From Thermofilum sp. (lineage in GTDB: Archaea; Thermoproteota; Thermoprotei; Thermofilales; Thermofilaceae): DNA of 64,000 nucleotides. Position 1 is the first letter of the stretch. Every line of letters begins with the position of its first letter. Made by a program: the position numbers and the translations under genes. Below, piece after piece: positions 17,193 through 24,545 of the stretch. The notes under the pieces were generated by a model, which was given only the letters and a program-made list of their open reading frames with translations, searched no databases and was not told where the DNA came from. The stretch lies in NCBI GenBank assembly GCA_038741495.1, contig JAVYKX010000001.1, positions 738,918 through 802,917 on the forward strand. Reading direction: 5' to 3'.

Positions 17193-18251
17193 ATGGCACT
17201 TGCAGCTGTAAAGCCCCCTTCATACACGGAACTGTTTGAGCGTAACCTAGGGGTGCTTACGGAGAAGGATCAAGAGCGGGTGCGAGAAGCTCGAGTTATG
17301 ATAGTTGGCGCAGGTGGGATGGGCGGGGCCCTAGCCATACTGCTTGCCAGGACAGGGTTCACCAGGTTCCTTATCGTCGACCCGGAGGTGTATGAAGCTT
17401 CCAACATGAATAGGCAGATTTGCTGCTTCATCGACACCCTGGGGAAGCCTAAAGTTGAGGTGCTTAAGCAGGAGATCTTGAGGATCAACCCCGAGGCCGA
17501 GGTGAGTGTTCTTCAGAAGGCTTTATCTCTAGAGGAAGTAAAGCAGCTCATTATAGAGTGGAAGCCGGACGTTATTGCTGCTGAAGCTGATGACGTCGCG
17601 TATAGCGCGAAGGTGATACGGATAGCTACTCAGATGGGTATCTACGCGATCACCGGCATGCCTTCAGGGCTCATGGGCTACGTCATGGCTTTCCCACCAT
17701 TCACGAAGCACACTCCTGAAGGGCTCTTTGGCCTGCCTGAGAACCTCAGCTATAAGGAGCTCCACGACACCGTTGAAACCTGGGAGAATAGATGCGGCCG
17801 CAGGTGGTACATTCACAAAGGCAAGTGGAGGGTTCCGTACTGGGATGAGTGGAGGTACGGGAAGAGGCCTATAACTCAGCTTGCACCGATGGTGTGGTTC
17901 ACAGCTTGTGTGACAGCAATTGAGATCTTAAAATACATTGTAGGTAAGTGGAAGCTCATCACAGCCCCTCACGTCTGGCTCCTAGACCCCGCGGACGGCA
18001 AAATCAAAGTTCGGAAGTACGCTGAGGGTAGGCTCTTCAACAAGTACGCTCTCAAAGCCTTTTCGATCAAACCCTTCGACATAGGCAGGAGGTGGAGGCG
18101 AGCAGCACTGAAAATACTCTCATATCAGCTTAAGATGTGGGAGCGTAAGCAGCTGAAGGAAGACGCAGAGGCAGAGCGCCGCTACCAGGAGCGCCTCAGA
18201 GCTAAGGAGGAAGGGTTAAAGAAAAGCCTTCACGAGATCAGCGAGAAATAG
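17193..18251 (+). CDS. E1-like adenylyltransferase (ThiF/MoeB/HesA family)
   Basis: This 352-residue protein has the nucleotide-binding motif VGAGGMGGALAILLARTG near residues 37-54, the acidic DPEVYEASNMNRQ stretch with the NxNRQ arginine near 65-77, and a later Asp in EADDVAYS. These are hallmarks of enzymes that adenylate the C-terminus of ubiquitin-like sulfur carriers (ThiS, MoaD, SAMPs). The CxxC zinc pairs of MoeB are absent and the C-terminal third is unusual. A sulfur-carrier role in tungstopterin or thiamin synthesis is plausible given the AOR and YeeE-like neighbours, but no carrier gene is in the window. Confidence 0.85.
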   Translation: MALAAVKPPSYTELFERNLGVLTEKDQERVREARVMIVGAGGMGGALAILLARTGFTRFLIVDPEVYEASNMNRQICCFIDTLGKPKVEVLKQEILRINPEAEVSVLQKALSLEEVKQLIIEWKPDVIAAEADDVAYSAKVIRIATQMGIYAITGMPSGLMGYVMAFPPFTKHTPEGLFGLPENLSYKELHDTVETWENRCGRRWYIHKGKWRVPYWDEWRYGKRPITQLAPMVWFTACVTAIEILKYIVGKWKLITAPHVWLLDPADGKIKVRKYAEGRLFNKYALKAFSIKPFDIGRRWRRAALKILSYQLKMWERKQLKEDAEAERRYQERLRAKEEGLKKSLHEISEK

Positions 18252-18671
18252 GTAGTAGTAGATAATACCGAGGTAGAAGCCCGCCAGGAACCACCAGGCT
18301 CTCTTTTCGCCCGAACCCGCTCTCCAGTGCATTTTAAAGGGGCAGCCCCCAGCCCTCATCGAGAAGTAGCCGAGAATGATTCCGCCGATGAAAGAGAACA
18401 TTGCGTGAGGTAGAGTCAGCGCGCTCGGTGCTACTGGTCTCCCGAGCAAGACTACAGCCAGGTACGCGGCCAGCGAGCCTAGAAAAACTGCAGCAAGCGT
18501 GCTTTCCTCAAGGAAGCCTTTCAAGTCGTAGCGCAGCTGCACAGCTACGATGCGCGGCGCTACGAGGAACTTCCTCAGCGGTGTTACGAAACAGACCTGG
18601 TATCTCTTGCCAAAGTACCCGGCAAGCAGCCCTACCGCGAGCGAAACTATTGGAACCACTACTCCCTCCAC
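18216..18671 (-). CDS. YeeE/YedE-family sulfur transport protein, second half
   Basis: From the GTG at 18671 the protein has 151 residues and about four membrane helices. It shows conserved Cys motifs YQVCFVTPLRKF near residue 20 and MRAGGCPFKMHWRAG near 110, which match the thiosulfate-channel cysteines of YeeE/YedE proteins. A typical YeeE is twice this size; the upstream overlapping gene supplies a second half with its own cysteine motifs. The start overlaps that gene by 13 nt. Its 3' end overlaps the convergent E1-like gene by 36 nt. Transport of thiosulfate or sulfane sulfur is inferred from the family only. Confidence 0.72.
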   Translation of the reverse strand: MEGVVVPIVSLAVGLLAGYFGKRYQVCFVTPLRKFLVAPRIVAVQLRYDLKGFLEESTLAAVFLGSLAAYLAVVLLGRPVAPSALTLPHAMFSFIGGIILGYFSMRAGGCPFKMHWRAGSGEKRAWWFLAGFYLGIIYYYLFLADLVKAFL

Positions 18672-19093
18672 AGGAGCACCCCGACAACCACACCGGCTAG
18701 CACGGCTAAAGCCCCGGGATCCATCCACGCGAGAAGCATGACCGCTCTGGCTTGGCACGCGCCGGCTAATAGTGCTCCTAGAGCTACCGAAAAACCCGTA
18801 AGCATGCTGTCTAGCAAGCCTCTCTCCCCGCTCTCACCAGCAGTACTTGAGCTCTGTCTACGGGAAGCTAGAAAGGAGCCGAGCAGAATGCCTACCGGTG
18901 TGAGGAAGAGACCGAACGTGAAGTAGCTGAAGCCTAGAGCTTTGAGAAACCAGTTAACCATGTCGCGAGCATGGCATACTATACAGATGCCGTAAGCTCT
19001 GGGAAGCCAGCTGCAATCGAGCAGTACGCAGATTGCTAAGTTTGGCAGAAAACCCAGTACAGCAGCTTTGACGAGGAAGCGCCCCACACCCAT
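18659..19093 (-). CDS. YeeE/YedE-family sulfur transport protein, first half
   Basis: This 144-residue protein has about four membrane helices, with cysteine motifs GICIVCHARDM near residues 36-46 and LLAGACQARAVML near 108-120. The pattern Cys-x-x-x-x-Arg-Asp in a helix break is typical of the YeeE/YedE (DUF395) fold. It starts 6 nt after the stop of a secreted-protein gene and overlaps the second half downstream, so the three form one operon. The two halves together match one full-length YeeE and probably assemble as a heterodimer. Confidence 0.7.
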   Translation of the reverse strand: MGVGRFLVKAAVLGFLPNLAICVLLDCSWLPRAYGICIVCHARDMVNWFLKALGFSYFTFGLFLTPVGILLGSFLASRRQSSSTAGESGERGLLDSMLTGFSVALGALLAGACQARAVMLLAWMDPGALAVLAGVVVGVLLWRE

Positions 19094-19099
19094 AAGGAG

Positions 19100-19549
19100 T
19101 CACTTCTTCAGGAGTATCACTAGGTATTGGTAGAGAGGAACTAGCTGCTCGCTGCAAGCGCTCTGCTGAGCAGCCCCGACGGCTGTTGCATTGAAGAAGT
19201 ATCTCCCCGGAGTTGGCTCCACCGTATCGATAGGCAGCATCTCCCAAATCGTTTTCCGCTCACCCGGCTCCAGCCTAACTCTCACGAGTGCTTCTGATAC
19301 GTGGGTGTTTAGCTGCGCGTCCCAGCCGTCGATCCTCAAAAAGCCATCGAAGGGGGAGCGGTCCGGGTTCCACAGAGTCAGCGTGACGTTGAACTGAGTG
19401 CCTTTGCAGTGAACCAGACTAACCTCAGCGCTAATGCTTTCGACAACTATGTTGGCGCTGGGGCTGCGGAGCACAGCGGGAACTTTCACCTGTGTGAGTA
19501 GCACAGGTACAGCAAGCGCGGCAAGCGCGAAAACCAGTATACCTCTCAC
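19100..19549 (-). CDS. Small secreted protein with beta-sandwich domain
   Basis: This 149-residue protein has a signal peptide (GILVFALAALAVPVLLTQV) and one beta-rich domain with phrases like NVTLTLWNPDRSPFDGFLRI and VRLEPGERKTIWEMLP, reminiscent of CARDB/DUF11-like sandwiches. Two lone cysteines (VHCKG and QSACSE) could form a disulfide. It is the first gene of the operon with the split YeeE-like transporter and may be its extracellular binding partner. Its GTG start lies 28 nt from a TATA element that also appears to serve the divergent gene at 19603. Confidence 0.6.
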   Translation of the reverse strand: MRGILVFALAALAVPVLLTQVKVPAVLRSPSANIVVESISAEVSLVHCKGTQFNVTLTLWNPDRSPFDGFLRIDGWDAQLNTHVSEALVRVRLEPGERKTIWEMLPIDTVEPTPGRYFFNATAVGAAQQSACSEQLVPLYQYLVILLKK

Positions 19550-19573
19550 ACTCTATCTAAGGCTTACAGCATG

Positions 19574-19581
19574 TATTTAAG
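19574..19581. promoter_or_regulatory. Shared TATA element between divergent genes
   Basis: TATTTAAG (CTTAAATA on the other strand) is the only TATA-like sequence in the 53-nt gap. Its centre is about 26 nt from the ATG at 19603 and about 28 nt from the GTG at 19549. Both divergent genes therefore appear to use one element as leaderless promoters. Confidence 0.5.
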
Positions 19582-19602
19582 GATGTACATATGCCCATAC
19601 CG

Positions 19603-20172
19603 ATGCCCGACTACGTTAGATGGGTTCTCGCGGTGATACTTGCCGCATCAACAGTGCTACTATACTTCTCCGCAACGCTCGAGTGGTGGGTTATGGAGGT
19701 TCACGACCTTCATTCAAACAGGTGGAGCTGGCTTCACATATACGCGTATGGGCTCGTGCACAATATGAGCGAATTACGGCAATTCGTCACCAGGCACGAG
19801 ACCCCTCCACCCCTCATGGCGGCTGCGCAGGCTTTCACTATGGGCTTAGTTGTCCTCACGGGGGCCGCCGCCGTCCTCGTAGCCTTAAGGAAGGGGTGGG
19901 TTTGGAAGATTACCCTATCTATAGGGCTCGTGTACCTATTCTACTCTCTCGCCTTCATCCCGGTATTGGAGGAGGGTACGCGCACCGCCCCGAGGCCGGT
20001 TCCCATGCAGGGAGACATCATAGAGTTCATGTACGAGTACACGGTAAGGATCATCACGTACTTCGCGCCGGGCTACTATCTTGCGGTTGCGAGCAGCATC
20101 CTTCTCATAGCTCTCTCGCTAGTGCTGTTATGGTGGTCTAGGCGTGCTGCCCCGGCAGGCTCGCAACCTTAA
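19603..20172 (+). CDS. Membrane protein of unknown function
   Basis: This protein of about 189 residues has four predicted membrane helices, near residues 7-25, 75-98, 103-123 and 155-180, and an outward-facing loop between the first two that is rich in His, Trp and Tyr. I do not recognise the family. The ATG at 19603 is preferred over the one at 19591 because it sits 26 nt from the TATA centre. The next gene overlaps its end by up to 29 nt, suggesting joint expression. It lies just before the Tat-AOR operon and could be a haem or quinone-binding subunit, but no diagnostic motif is visible. Confidence 0.6.
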   Translation: MPDYVRWVLAVILAASTVLLYFSATLEWWVMEVHDLHSNRWSWLHIYAYGLVHNMSELRQFVTRHETPPPLMAAAQAFTMGLVVLTGAAAVLVALRKGWVWKITLSIGLVYLFYSLAFIPVLEEGTRTAPRPVPMQGDIIEFMYEYTVRIITYFAPGYYLAVASSILLIALSLVLLWWSRRAAPAGSQP

Positions 20173-21094
20173 CATCGCCACCTCAGTGTACTATGAAGTC
20201 CTGGTGGTGAGAAATTTGGAAGTGGCCAGCAAGTACGGCATCCTCGATGTGAAACCTTCCCAGTGGAGGGGCCTACGCACTTGGCGGTACAAGTTGGCAG
20301 ACGCACCTGGAGCTTACGAGCTCGTGCTGTGGGATCAGCGTAGAGGGGCGCTCAAGCCGGAGAAGCCTGTTATGACTCCTTACGGAGAGCCTGCGGTGCT
20401 AGAGTTTGATGAAGCTGTTTTCCTAATAAGGTATTACCCGCACCCGAGTGAGCCTTGCTTTGAAGATTTCTCCGTAGAGGAGCAAGCTTTACGGCTGAGC
20501 GAGATTTTCGAGAATGGGTCAGCTTCTTTCCCCGCTGAGGGCTTTGAAGATAGGTTGAGCGAACTTCACTTCAACGTCGGCTTGATGATGCTCGCAGCCG
20601 GAGTATTTCACAGCGCGGTTAGGCTATCGCTGATGTCACAGGAGCGCTTCGTCAGCATCGCTGAGGAGGGTGTAGAGCTGCTGGGAAAACAGCTCGTTGA
20701 GCCGGGAGGCACAGATAGGAACGTAGCGGGGTGGCAGCTCTCCTGGAAGCTCTTCTCGAAAGTCGCGAAAGTTTACGTGGAGCAGCTAGGCAAGCCTTAC
20801 GCGGTAGTTGAGCGGGTAGAGCCGGGCCGCATATGGATTTGCAGAGAATTAGGGTGCGTTGAAAACGAGTCAAACGACTACTTGTTGAGAACAGTGGAGG
20901 TCATCTTTATACCTGAAAAAGAGGACTTCGTTATTAACGCGATCGAGGAAAGCTTGAGGAAAATCGAGGAGGAGGTGGGCACTAGGCCCCCTCCCTCCGA
21001 CGGGAAGCTGATCCCCTACATTCAAGTCCTCTGGAGAGAGGGAAAAGAGCTCCTGCGCTCTGAAGAACTTGCAGAGATACTTGACGTAGCATAG
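20144..21094 (+). CDS. Unrecognised soluble protein, next to Tat-AOR operon
   Basis: This protein of up to 316 residues has no signal or membrane helix. The first 100 residues look mixed alpha/beta, and the middle and end are helical. I do not recognise a family. It ends about 100 nt before the Tat ferredoxin gene. One possible role is a maturation chaperone for the exported AOR, by analogy with TorD/DmsD-type proteins encoded beside Tat-exported pterin enzymes, but I see no TorD motif and do not assert it. Start uncertain: the GTG at 20144 overlaps the previous gene, while the TTG at 20216 has GGTGGTGA five nt upstream. Confidence 0.6.
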   Translation: MLPRQARNLNIATSVYYEVLVVRNLEVASKYGILDVKPSQWRGLRTWRYKLADAPGAYELVLWDQRRGALKPEKPVMTPYGEPAVLEFDEAVFLIRYYPHPSEPCFEDFSVEEQALRLSEIFENGSASFPAEGFEDRLSELHFNVGLMMLAAGVFHSAVRLSLMSQERFVSIAEEGVELLGKQLVEPGGTDRNVAGWQLSWKLFSKVAKVYVEQLGKPYAVVERVEPGRIWICRELGCVENESNDYLLRTVEVIFIPEKEDFVINAIEESLRKIEEEVGTRPPPSDGKLIPYIQVLWREGKELLRSEELAEILDVA

Positions 21095-21136
21095 CCTCTT
21101 TCCGGAGGTTTCACCAGAAATTTAGCTATGTTAACC

Positions 21137-21158
21137 GTTATATATGTACAAATATAAC
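21137..21158. promoter_or_regulatory. Palindrome upstream of Tat-AOR operon TATA box
   Basis: The sequence has perfect 7-nt arms, GTTATAT and ATATAAC, around an 8-nt spacer. It lies directly upstream of the TATA-like AATATTTATTA (21158-21169), which is itself about 30 nt before the ATG at 21196. The position suits a transcription factor acting at the BRE/TFB site. The regulator is unknown. Confidence 0.4.
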
Positions 21159-21195
21159 AATATTTATTACTGGGTCAAGTATCAACCATACTTGC

Positions 21196-22011
21196 ATGAC
21201 GGAAGCAAAGCCTTCAGTTTCAAGGCGTGACTTCCTAAAAGGCCTTGCAGCAGGCATCGTCGCAGGAGCCGTCGTTGGAGGAGGAGGGGTGGCCGCCCTA
21301 GTTCCCTCTAGGGAGGTTGTTGTCGAGAAGGTTGTTGAGAAGCCGACGACCGTCGAGAAGCCTGTTGCACTCGTTCAGCCAACCGGCGTAAAACGGCCGA
21401 CGATATTCCTTACGGAGTTCTTCACGGATATTCCGAGGCCAACAATAATTTGGAGGAGGCATGAGCTCTGCGCCGGAGACGAGCTTTGCGTCTGGGCTTG
21501 TAGTGTGGCGAAGGAGGGGAGGATTTGGCCTGAAGCTTCGAGGATTCGGATTTACCACTTTGCAGACCAGCTGGAGATTATCCACCTCTGCGCGTTTTGC
21601 AGAGAGTGGCAAGACCCTACAGGTGCGAAAACTCCACCACCATGCGTAGCTGCATGCCCTCAAGAAATCTTAAAAGTAAGTGAGAAAACCGGGGCAATCA
21701 TCGTTACAGACATAGAGAAGTGTCTCGGCTCAAAGTGCGGAAAATGCTACGAAGCATGCCCTGCCAAATACCCCTACTTCCACCCCACAACAGACAAAGT
21801 ACTAATCTGCGACCTCTGCGAAACAAGAAAAGACGACCCCGCAAAAGCCGGAATCCCCGCATGCGTAGAAGCATGCCCCACCGACGCACTAAAAATCATG
21901 GGCACTGTTGCTCACTCCGTGAAAACCTTCTCCCAGCCTCCTGAGGTGTTTGCTGCTTTGATTGCGAAGAAGTGGTATGGGCATTTGTTAAAGCCTGAAG
22001 AGGTGGAGTAG
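21196..22011 (+). CDS. Tat-signal 4x[4Fe-4S] ferredoxin subunit paired with AOR 2
   Basis: This 271-residue protein begins with a consensus twin-arginine signal (SRRDFLK at residues 9-15, then a Gly/Ala-rich hydrophobic run to about 38). A Val/Glu/Lys/Pro linker follows, then a ferredoxin domain homologous to the one at 11891. Cysteine groups are CAGDELCVWAC, CAFC...CVAAC, CLGSKCGKCYEAC and CDLC...CVEAC. In the first group Asp stands where the cytoplasmic paralogue has its second Cys. The AOR gene starts 1 nt after its stop with AGGTG inside this gene, so they are tightly coupled. I infer that it carries the folded AOR across the membrane. Confidence 0.88.
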   Translation: MTEAKPSVSRRDFLKGLAAGIVAGAVVGGGGVAALVPSREVVVEKVVEKPTTVEKPVALVQPTGVKRPTIFLTEFFTDIPRPTIIWRRHELCAGDELCVWACSVAKEGRIWPEASRIRIYHFADQLEIIHLCAFCREWQDPTGAKTPPPCVAACPQEILKVSEKTGAIIVTDIEKCLGSKCGKCYEACPAKYPYFHPTTDKVLICDLCETRKDDPAKAGIPACVEACPTDALKIMGTVAHSVKTFSQPPEVFAALIAKKWYGHLLKPEEVE

Positions 22012-22012
22012 T

Positions 22013-23905
22013 ATGCCGGGCGGTTATACAGGTAAGTTTGCTGAAATTGATTTAACGAGAGGCACTGTCAGGGAGGTCACCTTCCCCGAAGAAATCCTTA
22101 GAGACTACGTTGGCGGCAGGGCGCTAGGAGCATGGATTACCTGGCAAAGACTCAAAGACAAACCCTGGGAAACAGTCGACCCCCTAGGCCCCGACAACGT
22201 CCTCGTCGTTCTTACAGGGCCCGTAAACGGTCTGTACCCCGGTTCGAGGACATGCGTTACTGGTAAGAGTCCTCAGAGTAATGGGATTGTGGGTAGTAGT
22301 GCTGGGAGTTGGTTTGATGCTGCTTTGAAGATGGCTGGTTGGGATGGTTTGATTATTACTGGGCGTGCTACTTCGCCTGTGTACCTCTGGGTGTTTGACG
22401 ATACGATTGAGATTCGTGATGCTTCGAAGTATTGGGGGAAGCGGGTTACTGAGTCGAGGAACGGGATTTTGAGGGAGTTGCGGAGTGAGCTTGACCGGAA
22501 GAGGCCGAGCCGGCACCACAGGCCTCCTGCTATTGCTTTGATTGGCCCTGCTGGGGAGAATAAGTGTAGGAATGCTGCAGTGATTTTCGACCAGGAGAAA
22601 GCTGCTGGGCGTGGGGGTTACGGCGCGGTAATGGGTAGTAAGAACCTGAAAGCTATTGCAGTGTACGGTACTAAACCCCTACCAGAACCAGCAGACAAAA
22701 CAGCCTGGAAAACACTCTTCGATGCTCTCGTGGCGAGGAACATACAGAGATACGAAGCCTATAGGCGCTGGGGTACAGCGAGAGGTCTCTGGCAGTTCGG
22801 CTGGTGGACCGCCAGCCTATGTATCAGGAACTGGCAGGACGAGTGGCACGAGAGGTTAGAGGCTGGCCCTCACATGTACGAGCACGGCCTTTGGGTCAGA
22901 GTCTTCTGGTCTAGGTGCTGGGGCTGCGTCCAGCATTGCTACAAGACTGCGGTGGTTGTTGAGCCGGGGAAGCATGAGAGACTGGTAAGCGAGCTTCCAG
23001 ACTACGAGAACCAGGCCACGCAGGGCTCGATAGGCGACATCTGGGACCCTGACGAGATATGCAAGAACACTACGCTGTGTAACGAGCTTGGTTTTGATAC
23101 GATTGGTATTGGGAATACAGTGGCTTTTGCTTTCGAGCTTTACGAGAAGGGGATTTTAACTAGGGAGGATACTGGTGGGCTTGAGTTGAAGTGGGGTGAT
23201 GCGAATGCTTGGAGAGCTTTCCACGAAATGATTGCCGCAAGGAAAGGAATTGGTGCTGTTTTCGCTGAAGGACAGTATAGAGCGGCACTTGAAATTGCAA
23301 GGAGGAAGAACCTCCCACCCGAGAAAGTCCTCTACTACGCAATCCAGTGCAAAGGAATCGAGTGGGGAGCACACGGCATAAGAAGCACACTCGACTACAC
23401 TCGCTGGACAATCACTTACGCAGTTAGCGTACAAGGAGGAGACCACACCTCCATCGCCAGCCCCAGACTCGAAGACTTCGAGCGAGGACCGATCATCAAC
23501 GACACTGCAATGTTCTGCTCCTTCACCGCGCCCCCGATAGACCACGCTGCGATGTGGCTGACTGCTGTGACGGGCTGGAGCTACTCCGTAGATACGCTGA
23601 ACACTATTGCTCTCAGAACTATTATGATTCAGCGTGCGGCTTTGCTGCTTGGTGGGCCGGATGTGAGGTGGTACGATGAGGCTACTGGGAGGGCGATTGA
23701 CGAGAATCCTGGAAGAATGAGGGAAGAACCACTACCTTCAGGGCCTGTGAAAGGCAGGAAAGTTGACCCCGCTACTTTCCAGGCTGAGTTGAAGACATAC
23801 TACGAGACTCACGGCTACGATGAGAAAGGTATACCGAAGTCTGAAGTCCTCCTCGCACTCGGCCTCAAAGACGTCGACGACGCACTCAAAAAACTCAGAA
23901 AGTAA
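22013..23905 (+). CDS. Aldehyde ferredoxin oxidoreductase family enzyme (AOR 2), probably Tat-co-exported
   Basis: This 630-residue protein has the full AOR layout: GGYTGKFAEIDLTRG at the N-terminus, GGRALGAWITW, TGKSPQSNGIVG near residues 83-94, GPAGENKCRNAAV, and the pterin contact VQGGDHTS. The cluster ligands are complete: CWGCVQHC near 302-309 plus CSF near 503. It has no signal sequence. Being encoded directly after a Tat-signal ferredoxin partner and before Tat-signal and NapH-like proteins, it is probably exported as a folded complex. AORs bind W- or Mo-bis-pterin and oxidise aldehydes or reduce acids. Its third-codon-position base use alternates in blocks, unlike the neighbours. Confidence 0.92.
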   Translation: MPGGYTGKFAEIDLTRGTVREVTFPEEILRDYVGGRALGAWITWQRLKDKPWETVDPLGPDNVLVVLTGPVNGLYPGSRTCVTGKSPQSNGIVGSSAGSWFDAALKMAGWDGLIITGRATSPVYLWVFDDTIEIRDASKYWGKRVTESRNGILRELRSELDRKRPSRHHRPPAIALIGPAGENKCRNAAVIFDQEKAAGRGGYGAVMGSKNLKAIAVYGTKPLPEPADKTAWKTLFDALVARNIQRYEAYRRWGTARGLWQFGWWTASLCIRNWQDEWHERLEAGPHMYEHGLWVRVFWSRCWGCVQHCYKTAVVVEPGKHERLVSELPDYENQATQGSIGDIWDPDEICKNTTLCNELGFDTIGIGNTVAFAFELYEKGILTREDTGGLELKWGDANAWRAFHEMIAARKGIGAVFAEGQYRAALEIARRKNLPPEKVLYYAIQCKGIEWGAHGIRSTLDYTRWTITYAVSVQGGDHTSIASPRLEDFERGPIINDTAMFCSFTAPPIDHAAMWLTAVTGWSYSVDTLNTIALRTIMIQRAALLLGGPDVRWYDEATGRAIDENPGRMREEPLPSGPVKGRKVDPATFQAELKTYYETHGYDEKGIPKSEVLLALGLKDVDDALKKLRK

Positions 23906-23964
23906 ATTAGAGAAAAACTAAATTAGAAAAACAAATATATTTTTCTATATATTGTGGGATTGCT

Positions 23965-24540
23965 ATGAGCCTAACGCGCAGGGAGTTCGCGGCATTTATC
24001 GCGAAGTTCGCCGTGCTCACAGGCATCGCAGCTGCTATACCCGCAGCCGCTTCTACCCCTCTAAACTACAGGAGGCCGCCCGGAGCTGTCGAGGAGCCGG
24101 TGTTCAAGATTGTTTGCGTGCGCTGTGGCCGCTGTGTGAGCGTGTGCCCCCAGAAGATCGTCAGGCAGGTGTCTCCGCTAGAAAACCTAGCCTCTGCTGG
24201 TACACCGGTTCTTGTGGAGAATGGGGTCTGCGCCCTCGACTTTGAATGCGATAAAGTTTGCCCCACAGGTGCACTGCAGCTGCTGCCGAAAGAAAAAGCG
24301 AAAATGGGCACTGCTACCATAGAGAGGGATAAGTGCATAGGCTGCGGTATCTGCATTAAAGTATGTATGCCGATAGTGGAGGCGATCAGCTGGGAAGACC
24401 CGAAGAAGAAAGACAAAGCAGTTGTCGACCCTGCGAAGTGCCTAGGCTGCGGCGCGTGCGTGCCCGAGTGCCCTGTAGAAGCGATCAGCCTGTCCCCCGA
24501 GGGGGCGTATAGGCCCCAGTTCCGGTGGCCGAGTAGGTGA
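23965..24540 (+). CDS. NapG-like polyferredoxin with Tat signal
   Basis: This 191-residue protein has an N-terminal twin-arginine signal (LTRREF at residues 3-8, hydrophobic to about 30 and ending in AAAS). The mature part has four cysteine groups: CVRCGRCVSVCP, CALDFECDKVCP, CIGCGICIKVC and CLGCGACVPECP. Size, signal and arrangement match NapG/MauM proteins, which hand electrons between a NapH-like quinol/quinone protein and an exported enzyme. A very AT-rich stretch (23925-23955) just upstream may be an internal promoter. The NapH-like gene starts 5 nt after its stop. Confidence 0.87.
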   Translation: MSLTRREFAAFIAKFAVLTGIAAAIPAAASTPLNYRRPPGAVEEPVFKIVCVRCGRCVSVCPQKIVRQVSPLENLASAGTPVLVENGVCALDFECDKVCPTGALQLLPKEKAKMGTATIERDKCIGCGICIKVCMPIVEAISWEDPKKKDKAVVDPAKCLGCGACVPECPVEAISLSPEGAYRPQFRWPSR

Positions 24541-24545
24541 TAGTT

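Noticed and set aside
22184-22519. 111-codon minus-strand frame inside AOR 2
   Set aside because: Thr/Pro/Ser/Asn-rich and arising from the block of G/T-ending codons in AOR 2; it supports the codon-block observation but is not a gene.
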